NCBI RefSeq assembly: GCF_001238275.1
Contig: NZ_LGTB01000034.1
Coordinates: forward strand, 1 to 64,000
Length of the DNA: 64,000 nucleotides
From: Bradyrhizobium viridifuturi
Lineage (GTDB): Bacteria; Pseudomonadota; Alphaproteobacteria; Rhizobiales; Xanthobacteraceae
Reading direction: 5' to 3'
Shown here: in pieces, positions 17,764-26,701 of the stretch
Position numbering within the stretch: position 1 is the stretch's first letter
How the letters are laid out: every line of letters begins with the position of its first letter
The notes under the pieces: generated by a model
What the model was told of the DNA's origin: nothing
Database searches by the model: none
The model's input: only the letters and a program-made list of their open reading frames with translations
Position numbers and translations under genes: made by a program

Positions 17764-17828
17764 TTCGCGGCTCCATTCCAATACGAATTGCTCGATCGCC
17801 CGATAGCGAAACCCAATCGCGGCAAGTC

Positions 17829-19222
17829 TCACGCATCCTGCGGCGCGGCTGCGGCGATGACCTGACGTCGCATCGGCAGGAACAGTCCTGCGACCGCGCC
17901 GGCGAATGACAGCGTTGCCGCAAGGCTCATCGCCGCAGCAAAACCGCTGCTGAAATGTCCGGATGAATCGGCCGCGCCGTTCGCCACGAAGATCGCCACC
18001 AGCGCCGCGATGCCGAACATGCCGCCGAGGAAGCGGCCCATGTTGAAGATGCCCGATGCCTTGCCCATCTCGCTGACCGCAACCGCGCTCAGCACCGCGT
18101 TCTGCGCTGCCGGCATCGCCATCGACACGCCGACGCCGGCGAGCACCAGCGGGGCGATCAGCGCGGAGTAGGGCACAGAGGGGCTAACGATCTCGCTGAT
18201 CCAGCCGAGCCCGATCGCCTGCATCAAGAGGCCGGTGACGACGAGCGTGCGCTCGCCGAACCGGTTGACCACGCGCCGGCGATCGGCGCCGTGACGAACA
18301 GCGTCGCCGTCCACGGCAACAGGCGCAGCCCGGCACCGAAGGCATCGAAGCCGAGCACGACCTGCAGGAACTGCGGCAGCAGGAACAGCACGCCGTACAT
18401 CGCGGCGTAGAACAGCACGCTCGCGGCCATGCCGGATGCGAATGGCCTTGCCGCGAACAGCCGCATCGGCACCATCGGGCTCGTCGCGCGCAGCTCCCAC
18501 AGCACGAACATTGCGGTCAGCGCGACGCCGGCGACCAGCGCGCCCGTCACTTCCGCGCTGGCCCATCCGACGCTGTTGCCGCGCAACAGGCCCCAGACCA
18601 GAGCCAGCGCCGCGAGCGCGACCAGTGTCAGTCCGGGGACGTCGAGCGGCGCTGATGGCCCGAAGCTCTCACGCAGCCGTGTGATCACGAGTGCAATCGC
18701 AACAAGGCCGATCGGCAAATTGATCCAGAAGATCCAGCGCCAGCCGAGATGCTCGGTGATGAAGCCGCCGATCGCGGGACCGATGATCAGCGCGCATCCG
18801 GTGATGCCGCTGAAAATGCCGAGTGCGCGGGCGCGCTCCTCGCGGCCGAAGGCGCCGCTCAGGATCGCCATCGCCAGCGGCATCACCAGCGCAGCACCGG
18901 CGCCTTGCAAGGCGCGAGCGGCGATCAGTGAAGCGGCATCGCCGGCCAGCGCACATGCTGCCGATGCCGCGACGAACAGGCCAATTCCGGCCGCGAACAT
19001 CCGGCGCCGCCCGAAACGGTCGCCGAGCGCGGCACCAGTCAGCAGCAGCACCGCGAAGGTCAGGTTGAAGGCGTTGACGGTCCATTGCAGCGTCTCCACG
19101 GCGCTACCGAAATCGGCGCGGATGGTGGCGAAGGCCGTGGTCATGATCATGGCGTCCAGCGCCATCATAAAGGATGCCAGCGCGGTGAGGCCGAGCACCC
19201 AGCGCCGTTCAGGGGTCTGCAT
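17829..19222 (-). CDS. MFS exporter, DHA2 family (EmrB/QacA-like), one frame break
   Basis: About 465 residues with roughly 14 membrane helices. Motif A appears as LGDRFGRRRMF near residue 65 and motif C as GITGCALIIGPAIGGFI, so it is a drug:proton antiporter. The frame is complete from ATG 19222 to near 18276, where one base is missing from the GCCGGCCGCGTGGTC context; the next frame continues RVVNRFGERTLVVTGLLMQAIGLGW to a stop at 17829. The break falls between helices and both halves match one protein. It is divergent from a small monooxygenase-like gene, with a strong 13-bp inverted repeat in the shared promoter region. Confidence 0.85.
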
Positions 19223-19289
19223 GGTGGTTCTCCGTTAGCGTGCCGCAGGGTTGCGGCGCGTTTCGCCGGCAAGGACGAACGGAGATGGG

Positions 19290-19334
19290 CAAAGGATGCG
19301 GCGAAGAATTATTTTTGCCGGGCCGCATCCTTTG
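19290..19334. promoter_or_regulatory. 13-bp inverted repeat in the divergent promoter region
   Basis: CAAAGGATGCGGC (19290-19302) and GCCGCATCCTTTG (19322-19334) are perfect complements with a 19-base loop. A second hairpin, CGCGGCC-GGTTCG-GGCCGCG, follows at about 19360-19380, just before the AAGGAGG ribosome site of the next gene. Either could be an operator or a leader structure. Confidence 0.5.
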
Positions 19335-19397
19335 GCGGTTCGCAAACGTCCTTGGGTCTGACGCGGCCGGTTCGGGCCGCGAACCAAGGAGGTTGCG

Positions 19398-19706
19398 ATG
19401 CGACGGACCCTGATCAGGTACAGGACCAAACCGGAGCTGGCGGAGAAGAATGCCGCGCTGGTTGCGGCTGTGTTCGCCGAGCTGAAGGCGGCGAGCCCGG
19501 ATGGCGTGCGCTACATGACGCTGCGGCTGGAGGACGACACCTTCATCCATATGGTCGAGACCGCGGCTGACGACGGTTCGAGCCCGATCCCGAAGCTGGC
19601 TGCGTTCCAGGCCTTCCAGGACGGCATCAGGGATCGCTGCGCCGAGCCGCCGCTGGTTCGCAGTGCCGTGATTGTCGGAAATTATCGTATGCTGGATGAG
19701 CCGTGA
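19398..19706 (+). CDS. Small dimeric alpha-beta barrel protein (antibiotic biosynthesis monooxygenase-like)
   Basis: 102 residues: RRTLIRYRTKPELAEKNAALVAAVFAELKAASPDGVRYMTLRLEDDTFIHMVE... has the alternating beta-alpha-beta pattern of ABM/YgiN-type proteins. I see no specific catalytic residue. It starts after AAGGAGG and its stop precedes the ECF sigma start by 35 bases. The pair is probably a unit: small oxidoreductase-type partners commonly accompany ECF sigma factors with SnoaL tails. Confidence 0.65.
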   Translation: MRRTLIRYRTKPELAEKNAALVAAVFAELKAASPDGVRYMTLRLEDDTFIHMVETAADDGSSPIPKLAAFQAFQDGIRDRCAEPPLVRSAVIVGNYRMLDEP

Positions 19707-19741
19707 ACCGGCGAGCAGTGGATCGATCTGGCGGAGCCATC

Positions 19742-20638
19742 ATGACGTCACTACCCCAAGTGCCGGCTGCGGCCGAGGTCGACGCGCTGCTGGCGGCGAT
19801 GCGGCCAAGGCTGCATCGCTACTGCGCCCGCATGGTCGGATCGGTCATCGACGGCGAGGACGTGCTGCAGGACGCGCTGATCAAGGCGATGGAGGCCTTC
19901 GCGTCCGCAGCGCCGATCCAGAACCCGCAAGCCTGGCTGTTCCGGATCGCGCACAACACCGCGCTCGATTTCCTCAGGCGGCGCAACCGCCAGGAAGCGC
20001 TCCACTCTTCGGAGGAGGTGGACATGATGGCCGCAGAGCTCGACGATGTCGGCCGCCGCGAGATTGCCGCAAGCAGCCTGCGCACCTTCATGCGGCTGCC
20101 ATTGGCGCAGCGCTCCAGCGTGATCCTGATGGATGTGCTCGGCTGCTCGTTGCAGGAGGTCTGCGGCATCATGGATTTCAGCCTGCCGGCGGTGAAGGCG
20201 GCGCTGCACCGCGGGCGCACGCAGCTGCGCGCGTTCGCCCGCGAGCCTGATGATGCGCCGCGGCCCGGCCTGTCGCCGGGCGATCGCACCAGGCTGAACG
20301 CCTATGTCAGCCGCTTCAACGCCCGCGACTTCGACGCCATCCGCGGCATGATCGCCGACGACATCAGGCTCGAGCTCGTCAACCGGACGCGGCTGAACGG
20401 CAAGGCCGAGGTGTCACGCTATTTCGGCAATTATGCCAAGATCGACGACTGGCGTCTGGTAGCCGGACAAATCGAGGGACGTCCCGCGATCCTGGTGTTC
20501 GATCCGGACGCGCAGGATGCGCCGCCGCGATCGTTCATGCTGCTCGACTGGTCCGCCGACAAGGTCGCAACCATCAGGGATTTCCGCCACGCGCCCTACG
20601 CGATCGACGGCGCCGAATGGGCGGTGGATGAGGGGTAG
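19742..20638 (+). CDS. ECF RNA polymerase sigma factor with C-terminal SnoaL-like domain
   Basis: 298 residues. Sigma region 2 (HRYCARMVGSVIDGEDVLQDALIKAMEAF...NPQAWLFRIAHNTALDFLRRR) occupies residues about 20-95. Region 4 (LPLAQRSSVILMDVLGCSLQEVCGIMDFSLPAVKAALHRGRTQLR) is at about 115-165, and an NTF2/SnoaL-like tail (LNAYVSRFNARDFDAIRGMIADDIRLELVNRTRLNGKAEVSRYF) follows. In related SigJ/ECF41-like groups the tail replaces an anti-sigma factor. None is encoded nearby. I chose ATG 19742, with GGAG upstream, over an overlapping GTG at 19703. Confidence 0.85.
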   Translation: MTSLPQVPAAAEVDALLAAMRPRLHRYCARMVGSVIDGEDVLQDALIKAMEAFASAAPIQNPQAWLFRIAHNTALDFLRRRNRQEALHSSEEVDMMAAELDDVGRREIAASSLRTFMRLPLAQRSSVILMDVLGCSLQEVCGIMDFSLPAVKAALHRGRTQLRAFAREPDDAPRPGLSPGDRTRLNAYVSRFNARDFDAIRGMIADDIRLELVNRTRLNGKAEVSRYFGNYAKIDDWRLVAGQIEGRPAILVFDPDAQDAPPRSFMLLDWSADKVATIRDFRHAPYAIDGAEWAVDEG

Positions 20639-20688
20639 GTGGCTGCGGCTCAGCCTCCGTAACGCAGTGACCGCGCCACAAACTCAGT

Positions 20689-20819
20689 GTCGTCCCGGAC
20701 AAGCGAAGCGCGATCCGGGACCCATAACCACGAATGCAATTGGTTTGCGATGCTGGGGCCCCAGCCTGCTTGGACAACGCAAGGCTGTGGTTATGGGTCC
20801 CGGCCTTCGCCGGGACGAC
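20689..20819. repeat. GTCGTCCCGG...CCGGGACGAC bipartite repeat
   Basis: The inverted outer arms CGTCCCGGAC/CCGGGACGAC enclose inner copies of GACCCATAACCAC / GTGGTTATGGGTC. Sister copies lie at 26575-26692, 33583-33703 and 56804-56921. It sits between the convergent sigma factor and DUF805 genes. Confidence 0.8.
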
Positions 20820-20837
20820 AGCGGCGTGTGAGGCTAG

Positions 20838-21386
20838 CTAGCGCGTCTTGCCGCCGAATTCGCCGCTGGCAATCCGCGCCACGCGGCTGCCGCCTGCGGC
20901 CGGTGCGCCGTTTCGCTCAAACATGCCGTCGCTGCCGCTGTCGCGCGGCAAGGACGACGCTTCATTGAAATGACCGCTGCCGGGCCAGAACGTCAGCACC
21001 AGGTTCATCACGCCATTGACGACCGTGCCGACCACCGTTGCGGTGTGATGATAGGTCAGCGCATATTCGGGAAATCGTCCGGCAACGGCGCGGTCGAGCA
21101 CCATGAGAGCGATCCAAGCCGCCATCACGCAGACCGGATCCCATCCGATGTCACGCACCCGCATCGATTGCAGCAGGAAGCAAATCACGAGCATGCCATA
21201 GAAGGAAAAGATCAAGGCGGGGCTGTTCGCGGCCTGCGCCAGCAGCACGTCCGTCCTGCCGCTCGCCGGTGCATTGCCGGTGATGCCGTAGACCAGCATC
21301 AAGAAGCCGAAGCCGGTCACGAAGCTGCAGAAGAAGAAGGCCAACCGGCCCATCCGGGCATTGAAGCCGAAGATGTAATTCAGCAT
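20838..21386 (-). CDS. DUF805 family inner-membrane protein
   Basis: 182 residues. The start MLNYIFGFNARMGRLAFFFCSFVTGFGFLMLVYGI carries the N-terminal FNGRxGR-type signature of DUF805, followed by about four membrane helices (LIFSFYGMLVICFLLQSMRVRDIGWDP..., VVGTVVNGVMNLVLTFWPG). The RVRDIGW segment is the conserved R-ARD-HD-like block of the family. The C-terminal 40 residues are polar and Gly-rich. Function unknown. I start at ATG 21386 rather than the longer frame to 21473 because the family starts here. Confidence 0.75.
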   Translation of the reverse strand: MLNYIFGFNARMGRLAFFFCSFVTGFGFLMLVYGITGNAPASGRTDVLLAQAANSPALIFSFYGMLVICFLLQSMRVRDIGWDPVCVMAAWIALMVLDRAVAGRFPEYALTYHHTATVVGTVVNGVMNLVLTFWPGSGHFNEASSLPRDSGSDGMFERNGAPAAGGSRVARIASGEFGGKTR

Positions 21387-21775
21387 GTGACGCACCCCTT
21401 TGGCGGCAGCTTCGCCCGGTGATGCTTTCCGGACCATGAAGCCGGCGAATGCTTGCCGGCCTGTGGTTTCCACGTCCTTTACCCGATCGCTAAAGCCTGC
21501 TGCACTGCGCGTCGGGGCCGTTGGGAGGGAGCGGGGCCTGCGACAATCGTTGCCTACGCAACCGGCATTATATTTCTTGCCACGGCCGATTTGGACGAAT
21601 TATGATGCAAGGTGCTGGGGTATGCGCCGAAGGTTCTAATTGGGTGCCGTCGGTTCATGCTTGCTGCAGACTTGCGATATCGCGCACAAAACACGTCACA
21701 GAACGACGCGCGCAAAGCGTGACCGCGGGCCTCGATTGGGCCTGGCGGAATCTTTGGTTGAGGAGGGGAGTAAAT
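21387..21775. other. 389-bp gap between the DUF805 gene and livK
   Basis: Both genes are divergent across this stretch. I see no coding pattern, no long palindrome and no terminator. Apart from the GAGGAGGGGAG ribosome site at its right end, nothing specific can be called; the livK promoter must lie here. Confidence 0.5.
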
Positions 21776-22948
21776 ATGAAAAAGGCATTTTGGCTGGCAG
21801 GCGCCATGGCTTTGGCGCTGGCGCAGCCCGCGGCGGCGGCTGACAGCGTCAAGATCGGCTTCGTCTCGACCTTCAGCGGTCCGACCGCCGTGATCGGCAA
21901 CGACATGCGCAATTCGTTCGAGCTCGCGCTCGACCATCTCGGCCGCAAGATCGACGGCAAGCCGGTCGAGGTGATCTACGAGGACGACCAGCAGAAGCCC
22001 GACGTCGGCAAGCAGAAGACCGAGAAGCTGGTGCAGTCCGACAAGGTCGACTTCATCGTCGGCTACATCTGGTCGAACGTACTGCTGGCGTCGCTGAAGA
22101 CCGCGGTCGATTCCAAGACCTTCCTGATCTCCGCCAATGCCGGCCCGTCGCAGCTCGCCGGCGAATTGTGCTCGCCCTACGTGTTCTCGACCTCCTGGCA
22201 GAACGACCAGACGCCCGCCGCGATGGGCCTCTACATGAACCAGAAGGGCGTCAAGTCGGTGTTCCTGATCGGCCCGAACTACGCCGCCGGCAAGGACATG
22301 CTGGCGGGCGTGAAGAGCACCTTCAAGGGTGAGGTGGTCGGCGAGGAATACACGGTGTGGCCGAGCCAGCTCGACTTCTCCGCCGAGCTGACCAAGGCAC
22401 GCAACTCGAAAGCCGAGTCGATCTTCGTGTTCTATCCGGGCGCCGCCGGCGTCCAGTTCCTGAACCAGTATGCCCAGGCCGGCATCAAGGCGCAGATCCC
22501 GCTCTACACCGCCTTCACCGTCGACGAATTGTCGCTGCCGCTGCAGAAGGACAACGCGATCGGGATTCCCGGCGCGCAGGAATGGGTCAACGACCTGCCG
22601 AACGCCGAGAACAAGAAGTTCGTCGAGGACTATCGCAAGAAGTATCCCGGCCTGCGCCCGACCTATTACGGCGCCCAGGCCTATGACGCCGCCCAGCTGA
22701 TCAACAGCGCCGTCGTAGCGGTGAAGGGCGACCTCACCAAGAAGGACGCGATGAAGGCCGAGATGGAGAAGGCCAACTTCAAGTCGCTGCGCGGCCCGTT
22801 CAAGTATGGCAACAACCACATCCCGATCCAGAACTTCTACCTGCAGGACGTGGTCAAGGACGCCGACGGCCAGCTTTCGCTGAAGACGGTCGCGACCATC
22901 GTCAAGGACGACCAGGACAAATTCCACGACAAGTGTCCGATGAAGTGA
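21776..22948 (+). CDS. livK: Branched-chain amino acid-type ABC transporter substrate-binding protein
   Basis: 390 residues with a Sec signal peptide (MKKAFWLAGAMALALAQPAAA). Type I periplasmic binding protein: VKIGFVSTFSGPTAVIGNDMRNSFELALDHLG, DDQQKPDVGKQKTEKLV, NAGPSQLAGELCSPYVFSTSWQNDQTP. In alphaproteobacteria many such Liv systems carry aromatic acids, amides or amines rather than amino acids. The start follows GAGGAGGGGAG. The permease/ATPase genes follow after a palindromic repeat. Its location opposite the Rieske/GS-like genes suggests the substrate feeds that pathway (inference). Confidence 0.88.
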   Translation: MKKAFWLAGAMALALAQPAAAADSVKIGFVSTFSGPTAVIGNDMRNSFELALDHLGRKIDGKPVEVIYEDDQQKPDVGKQKTEKLVQSDKVDFIVGYIWSNVLLASLKTAVDSKTFLISANAGPSQLAGELCSPYVFSTSWQNDQTPAAMGLYMNQKGVKSVFLIGPNYAAGKDMLAGVKSTFKGEVVGEEYTVWPSQLDFSAELTKARNSKAESIFVFYPGAAGVQFLNQYAQAGIKAQIPLYTAFTVDELSLPLQKDNAIGIPGAQEWVNDLPNAENKKFVEDYRKKYPGLRPTYYGAQAYDAAQLINSAVVAVKGDLTKKDAMKAEMEKANFKSLRGPFKYGNNHIPIQNFYLQDVVKDADGQLSLKTVATIVKDDQDKFHDKCPMK

Positions 22949-22984
22949 TCGTCCGGAAATTCTGGCCTGTGGCTTGCTTTCTGT

Positions 22985-23113
22985 TCACCTCGCCCCGCTT
23001 GCGGGGAGAGGTCGATCGCGAAGCGATCGGGTGAGGGGGACTCTCCGCGAATCGGCTCGTGGAGACAGTCCCTCACCCCAACCCTCTCCCCGCAAGAGCG
23101 GGGCGAGGGAGAA
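22985..23113. repeat. Paired CTCTCCCCGC palindromic repeat between livK and livH
   Basis: The arms CTCGCCCCGCTTGCGGGGAGAGG and CCCTCTCCCCGCAAGAGCGGGG flank a GATCGCGAAGCGATC mini-hairpin. Inserted inside the liv operon, it may attenuate transcription so that the binding protein is made in excess. Confidence 0.7.
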
Positions 23114-23174
23114 CGCGCAGCGTGCAATGCGCGGACACTCCAACCCGCTTCGCTCAAGGTGACGTAGCCTCACG

Positions 23175-24091
23175 ATGTATCTCGTCGTCGAACAATTGCT
23201 GAATGGCCTGCAATTCGGCCTGCTGCTGTTCCTGCTGGCAGCCGGACTGACGCTGGTGTTCGGCATCATGGATTTCGTCAATCTGGCGCACGGCTCGCTC
23301 TACATGATGGGCGCCTATTTCGCGGCGACCTTCGTGGCCTGGACCGGCAGCTTCGTGCTCGGTGCGCTGCTGGCACTCGGCGCCACGCTGCTGCTCGGCA
23401 TCGCGCTCGAATATGCCGCGCTCAGGCATCTCTACGGCCGCGACCATCTCGACCAGGTGCTGGCGACGTTCGGCCTGATCCTGTTCTTCAACGATGCCGT
23501 CCGTCTGATCTGGGGCCCGGCCGGCCTCGCGCTGCCGCTGCCGGCCTGGCTCACCGTGCCGGTGCAGATCATTCCCGGGGTGTATTACCCGCCTACCGGC
23601 TGATGATCATCGTGGTCGCGCTGGCGGTTGCCGCCTTGCTCTATCTCGTCGTGATGCGCACCCGCGTCGGCATGCTGATCCGCGCCGGCGCCTCCAACCG
23701 CGAGATGATCGGCGCGCTCGGCATCAATATCAAGCTGCTGTTCACGCTGGTGTTCGGCCTCGGGGCCGCGCTCGCCGGCCTCGCCGGGCTGATGCAGGCG
23801 CCAATCCTCACCGTGCAGATCGGCATGGGCGAGAACATCCTGATCCTGGCCTTCGTCATCATCGTGATCGGCGGTATCGGCTCGATCCGCGGCGCCTTCA
23901 TGGCCGCGCTCTTCGTCGGCATCATCGATACGATGGGCCGCGCCTTCCTGCCGGACCTGCTGCGCAAGGTGCTGAGCGGGGCGGCGGCCTCGACCGCGGC
24001 GCCGGCACTGTCCTCGATGCTGATCTATCTGCTGATGGCCACCATCCTCGTAATGCGGCCCGAGGGGCTGTTCCCGGCGGCCAAACGATGA
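23175..24091 (+). CDS. livH: Branched-chain amino acid-type ABC permease LivH, one frame break
   Basis: About 305 residues with eight or so membrane helices. The N-terminus YLVVEQLLNGLQFGLLLFLLAAGLTLVFGIMDFVNLAHGSLYMMGAY is the canonical LivH start. At about 23591 one G is missing from CCGGCCTACCGG; the first frame stops at 23603 but the next continues AYRLMIIVVALAVAALLYLVVMRTRVGMLIRAGASNREMIGALGINI, the EAA-like loop, to the end at 24091. livM overlaps its stop by four bases, so translational coupling is preserved and the gene is probably intact in the cell. Confidence 0.9.
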
Positions 24092-25035
24092 AGCCGAAGC
24101 TCAACGCGTCCAATGCGGTCGCGGCGCTGATGTGCGTCGCGCTCATTCTGCTGCCGGTCTATTCGGCAGCCACCGGAAATATCTTCATCCTCACGCTGTT
24201 CACCCGCATCGTGATCTTTGCGCTGGCCGCCGCGAGCCTCAATCTGATCATGGGCTATGGCGGCATGATGAGCTTCGGCCATGCCGCCTATCTCGGCATC
24301 GGCGGCTATGCCGTCGGCATCCTCGCCGCCGAGGGCATCGGCTCCGGCTTCATCCAGTGGCCGGTGGCGCTCGTGGTCTCGGCGCTGTTTGCGCTGCTGA
24401 TCGGCTCGCTCAGCCTGCGCACCCGCGGCGTCTATTTCATCATGATCACGCTGGCCTTTGCGCAGATGGCCTATTACGTCGCCTCCGCGCTGTCGCGCTA
24501 CGGCGGCGACGACGGCCTCACTGTCTACAAGCGCAGCGATTTCGCCGGCCTGATCAATCTGTCGGACCGCAACCAGTTCTATTATCTGTGCCTTGCCTGC
24601 CTGTTCGGCGGCCTCTATCTGATCTGGCGCATCGTCAATTCGCGCTTCGGGCTCGTGGTGCAGGGCGTCCGCTCCAACGAGCAGCGCATGCAGGCGATCG
24701 GCTTCCATGCCAACCGCTACCGGCTGGTCTGCTTCGTGATCGCAGGCACGATCTGCGGGCTTGCCGGCGCGCTGCTCGCCAACAACACCGATTTCGTCAG
24801 CCCTGCGGTGATGTACTGGACCCGCTCCGGCGACCTGATGGTGATGGTGATCCTCGGCGGCATGGGCTCGCTGTTCGGCCCCGTGATCGGCGCGATCGTC
24901 TATCTGCTGCTCGAGGAACTGCTGTCGCAGTTCACCGAGTTCTCTGGCCTGATCCTCGGCCCGGTGCTGCTGCTGATCGTGCTGTTCGCGCGCGGCGGCA
25001 TCATGGGCCTGCTCGGGAGGATGCGCCGTGCCTGA
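24088..25035 (+). CDS. livM: Branched-chain amino acid-type ABC permease LivM
   Basis: 315 residues, nine or ten membrane helices. The family core is visible as LNLIMGYGGMMSFGHAAYLGIGGYAVGIL, LRTRGVYFIMITLAFAQMAYYVA and VRSNEQRMQAIGFHANRYRLVCFVIAGTICGLAGALLA (the coupling loop). Together with LivH it forms the translocation channel. It overlaps livH by 4 bases and livG by 8. Confidence 0.93.
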   Translation: MKPKLNASNAVAALMCVALILLPVYSAATGNIFILTLFTRIVIFALAAASLNLIMGYGGMMSFGHAAYLGIGGYAVGILAAEGIGSGFIQWPVALVVSALFALLIGSLSLRTRGVYFIMITLAFAQMAYYVASALSRYGGDDGLTVYKRSDFAGLINLSDRNQFYYLCLACLFGGLYLIWRIVNSRFGLVVQGVRSNEQRMQAIGFHANRYRLVCFVIAGTICGLAGALLANNTDFVSPAVMYWTRSGDLMVMVILGGMGSLFGPVIGAIVYLLLEELLSQFTEFSGLILGPVLLLIVLFARGGIMGLLGRMRRA

Positions 25036-25807
25036 TCCCTTGCCGATTCCCTTGCTGCGTGTCGACAATCTGGTGCGCCGCTATGGCGGCATCACCGCGA
25101 CCGACAACCTCTCAATGGAAGTGGTGCCGGGCGAGCTGCACGCCATCATCGGCCCGAACGGCGCCGGCAAGACCACGTTGATCAGTCAGCTTACCGGGCA
25201 GGTGATGCCGAATTCCGGCACCATCCGCTTTGCCGGCCGCGACGTCACCAGTCTGCCGTCCTACAAGCGCTCCAGGCTCGGGCTGGCGCGCTCGTTCCAG
25301 ATCACCTCGCTGCTGAAGGATTTCTCGGCGATCGACAATGTCGCGCTGGCGGCGCAGGCGCATGACGGCCACTCGTTCCGCTTCTGGGGCAATGCGCGCA
25401 AGGAGCCGCGCCTGCGCGAGGCCGCGCGCGCCGCGCTGGAGCGCGTCGGCCTCGGCAAGCGCGCCGATATCGTGGTCTCGCAACTGAGCCATGGCGAGCA
25501 GCGCGAGCTCGAGCTCGCGGTCGCGCTCGCCACCAGGCCGCAGCTTCTGCTGCTAGACGAGCCGATGGCCGGGCTCGGCGTCACCGAGTCGGCGCGGATG
25601 GTCGCGCTGCTCAAGGAGCTGCGCAAGGAGGTCACCATCGTGCTGGTCGAGCACGACATGGAGGCGGTGTTCGCGCTGGCCGACCGCATCACGGTGCTGG
25701 TCTATGGCCGCGTCATCGCCTGCGACGTACCGAACGCGATCCGCAAGCACGAAGAGGTCAAGCGCGCCTATCTCGGCGAGCAGCATGCGGTGACGCGCCA
25801 TGGCTGA
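25028..25807 (+). CDS. livG: Branched-chain amino acid-type ABC ATPase LivG
   Basis: 259 residues. Walker A is GPNGAGKTTLISQLTG (residues about 40-55), the signature SHGEQRELELAVALA, Walker B LLLLDEPMAGLG, and the H-loop EHDMEAVF. The GLARSFQITSLLKDFSAIDNVALAAQ block is typical for LivG. It overlaps both neighbours by 8 bases, indicating tight co-translation. Confidence 0.93.
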   Translation: MPDPLPIPLLRVDNLVRRYGGITATDNLSMEVVPGELHAIIGPNGAGKTTLISQLTGQVMPNSGTIRFAGRDVTSLPSYKRSRLGLARSFQITSLLKDFSAIDNVALAAQAHDGHSFRFWGNARKEPRLREAARAALERVGLGKRADIVVSQLSHGEQRELELAVALATRPQLLLLDEPMAGLGVTESARMVALLKELRKEVTIVLVEHDMEAVFALADRITVLVYGRVIACDVPNAIRKHEEVKRAYLGEQHAVTRHG

Positions 25808-26543
25808 AGCAAAATCGGCTGAATCGAAAACCGCTGAAACCTTGCTTGAAGTCGACGGGATCGAGACCTGCTACGGGTTGAGCCAGGTGTTGTTCGGCCT
25901 GTCGCTCAAGATCAAGGCGGGCGAGATGGTTGCCCTGATGGGCCGCAACGGCATGGGCAAGACCACGACGATCCGTTCCATCATGGGGCTGACGCCGGCG
26001 CGGTCAGGTGCCATCCGCTTCGCCGGCGAGGCGGTGCGCGGCCTGCCGTCCTACAGAATTGCAAAACTCGGTATCGGCCTCGTGCCGGAAGGCCGCCAGA
26101 TCTTCCCGAACCTCACGGTGCGCGAGAATCTCGTCGCCGCCTCAGGCAATCGTCTCGGCGCCTCCGATCCCTGGACCATCGACAAGATCCATGCGCTGTT
26201 TCCGCGGCTCGCCGAACGCACCGGCAATATGGGCGTCACGCTGTCAGGCGGCGAGCAGCAGATGCTGGCGATCGGCCGTGCGCTGATGACCAACCCGAAG
26301 CTCCTGATCCTCGACGAGGCGACCGAAGGCCTCGCGCCCCTGATCCGCGACGAGATCTGGAGCTGCCTTTCGATGCTGAAGGGACGCGGGCAATCAGTGC
26401 TGGTGATCGACAAGAACGTCGGCAACCTCGCCCGCATCGCCGACCGCCACTACATCATCGAGCGCGGCAAGACGGTGTGGACCGGGACGTCAGAGCAGCT
26501 GCTCGCCGAGCCGGATTTGCAGCACAAGTATCTGGGGATTTGA
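25800..26543 (+). CDS. livF: Branched-chain amino acid-type ABC ATPase LivF
   Basis: 247 residues. Walker A is GRNGMGKTTTIRSIMG, the signature LSGGEQQMLAIGRALM, Walker B LLILDEATEGLAP. Note ATEGLAP in place of the usual PSEGLAP, and a Lys (VIDKNVGNLARI) where many ABC proteins have the H-loop Glu-His/Gln-Asn; LivF proteins often have EQN here, so DKN is a mild variant. It ends the liv operon before a repeat. Confidence 0.92.
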   Translation: MAEAKSAESKTAETLLEVDGIETCYGLSQVLFGLSLKIKAGEMVALMGRNGMGKTTTIRSIMGLTPARSGAIRFAGEAVRGLPSYRIAKLGIGLVPEGRQIFPNLTVRENLVAASGNRLGASDPWTIDKIHALFPRLAERTGNMGVTLSGGEQQMLAIGRALMTNPKLLILDEATEGLAPLIRDEIWSCLSMLKGRGQSVLVIDKNVGNLARIADRHYIIERGKTVWTGTSEQLLAEPDLQHKYLGI

Positions 26544-26574
26544 AGCAAGGCGCCGCGCTCGCACCATGTTCAAT

Positions 26575-26692
26575 GTCGTCCCGGCGAAGGCACGGACCCA
26601 TGCGCCGCGGCCCGGGTAATGGGCAGACGGGGAGACGTCTTTCTCAATCAGGAGCAGTCGTGGTTATGGTCCCGGCCTTCGCCGGCACGACG
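26575..26692. repeat. GTCGTCCCGG...CCGGGACGAC-family bipartite repeat
   Basis: GTCGTCCCGGCGAAGG at the left and CCCGGCCTTCGCCGGCACGAC at the right enclose GACCCATGCGCCGCGG and GTGGTTATGGTC. It separates the convergent livF and GS-like genes. Confidence 0.75.
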
Positions 26693-26701
26693 CAGGGGTC
26701 T

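Noticed and set aside
22985..23113. Possible CRISPR-like repeat array
   Set aside because: Only two inverted units with unlike spacers; this is a palindromic intergenic element, not direct repeats.
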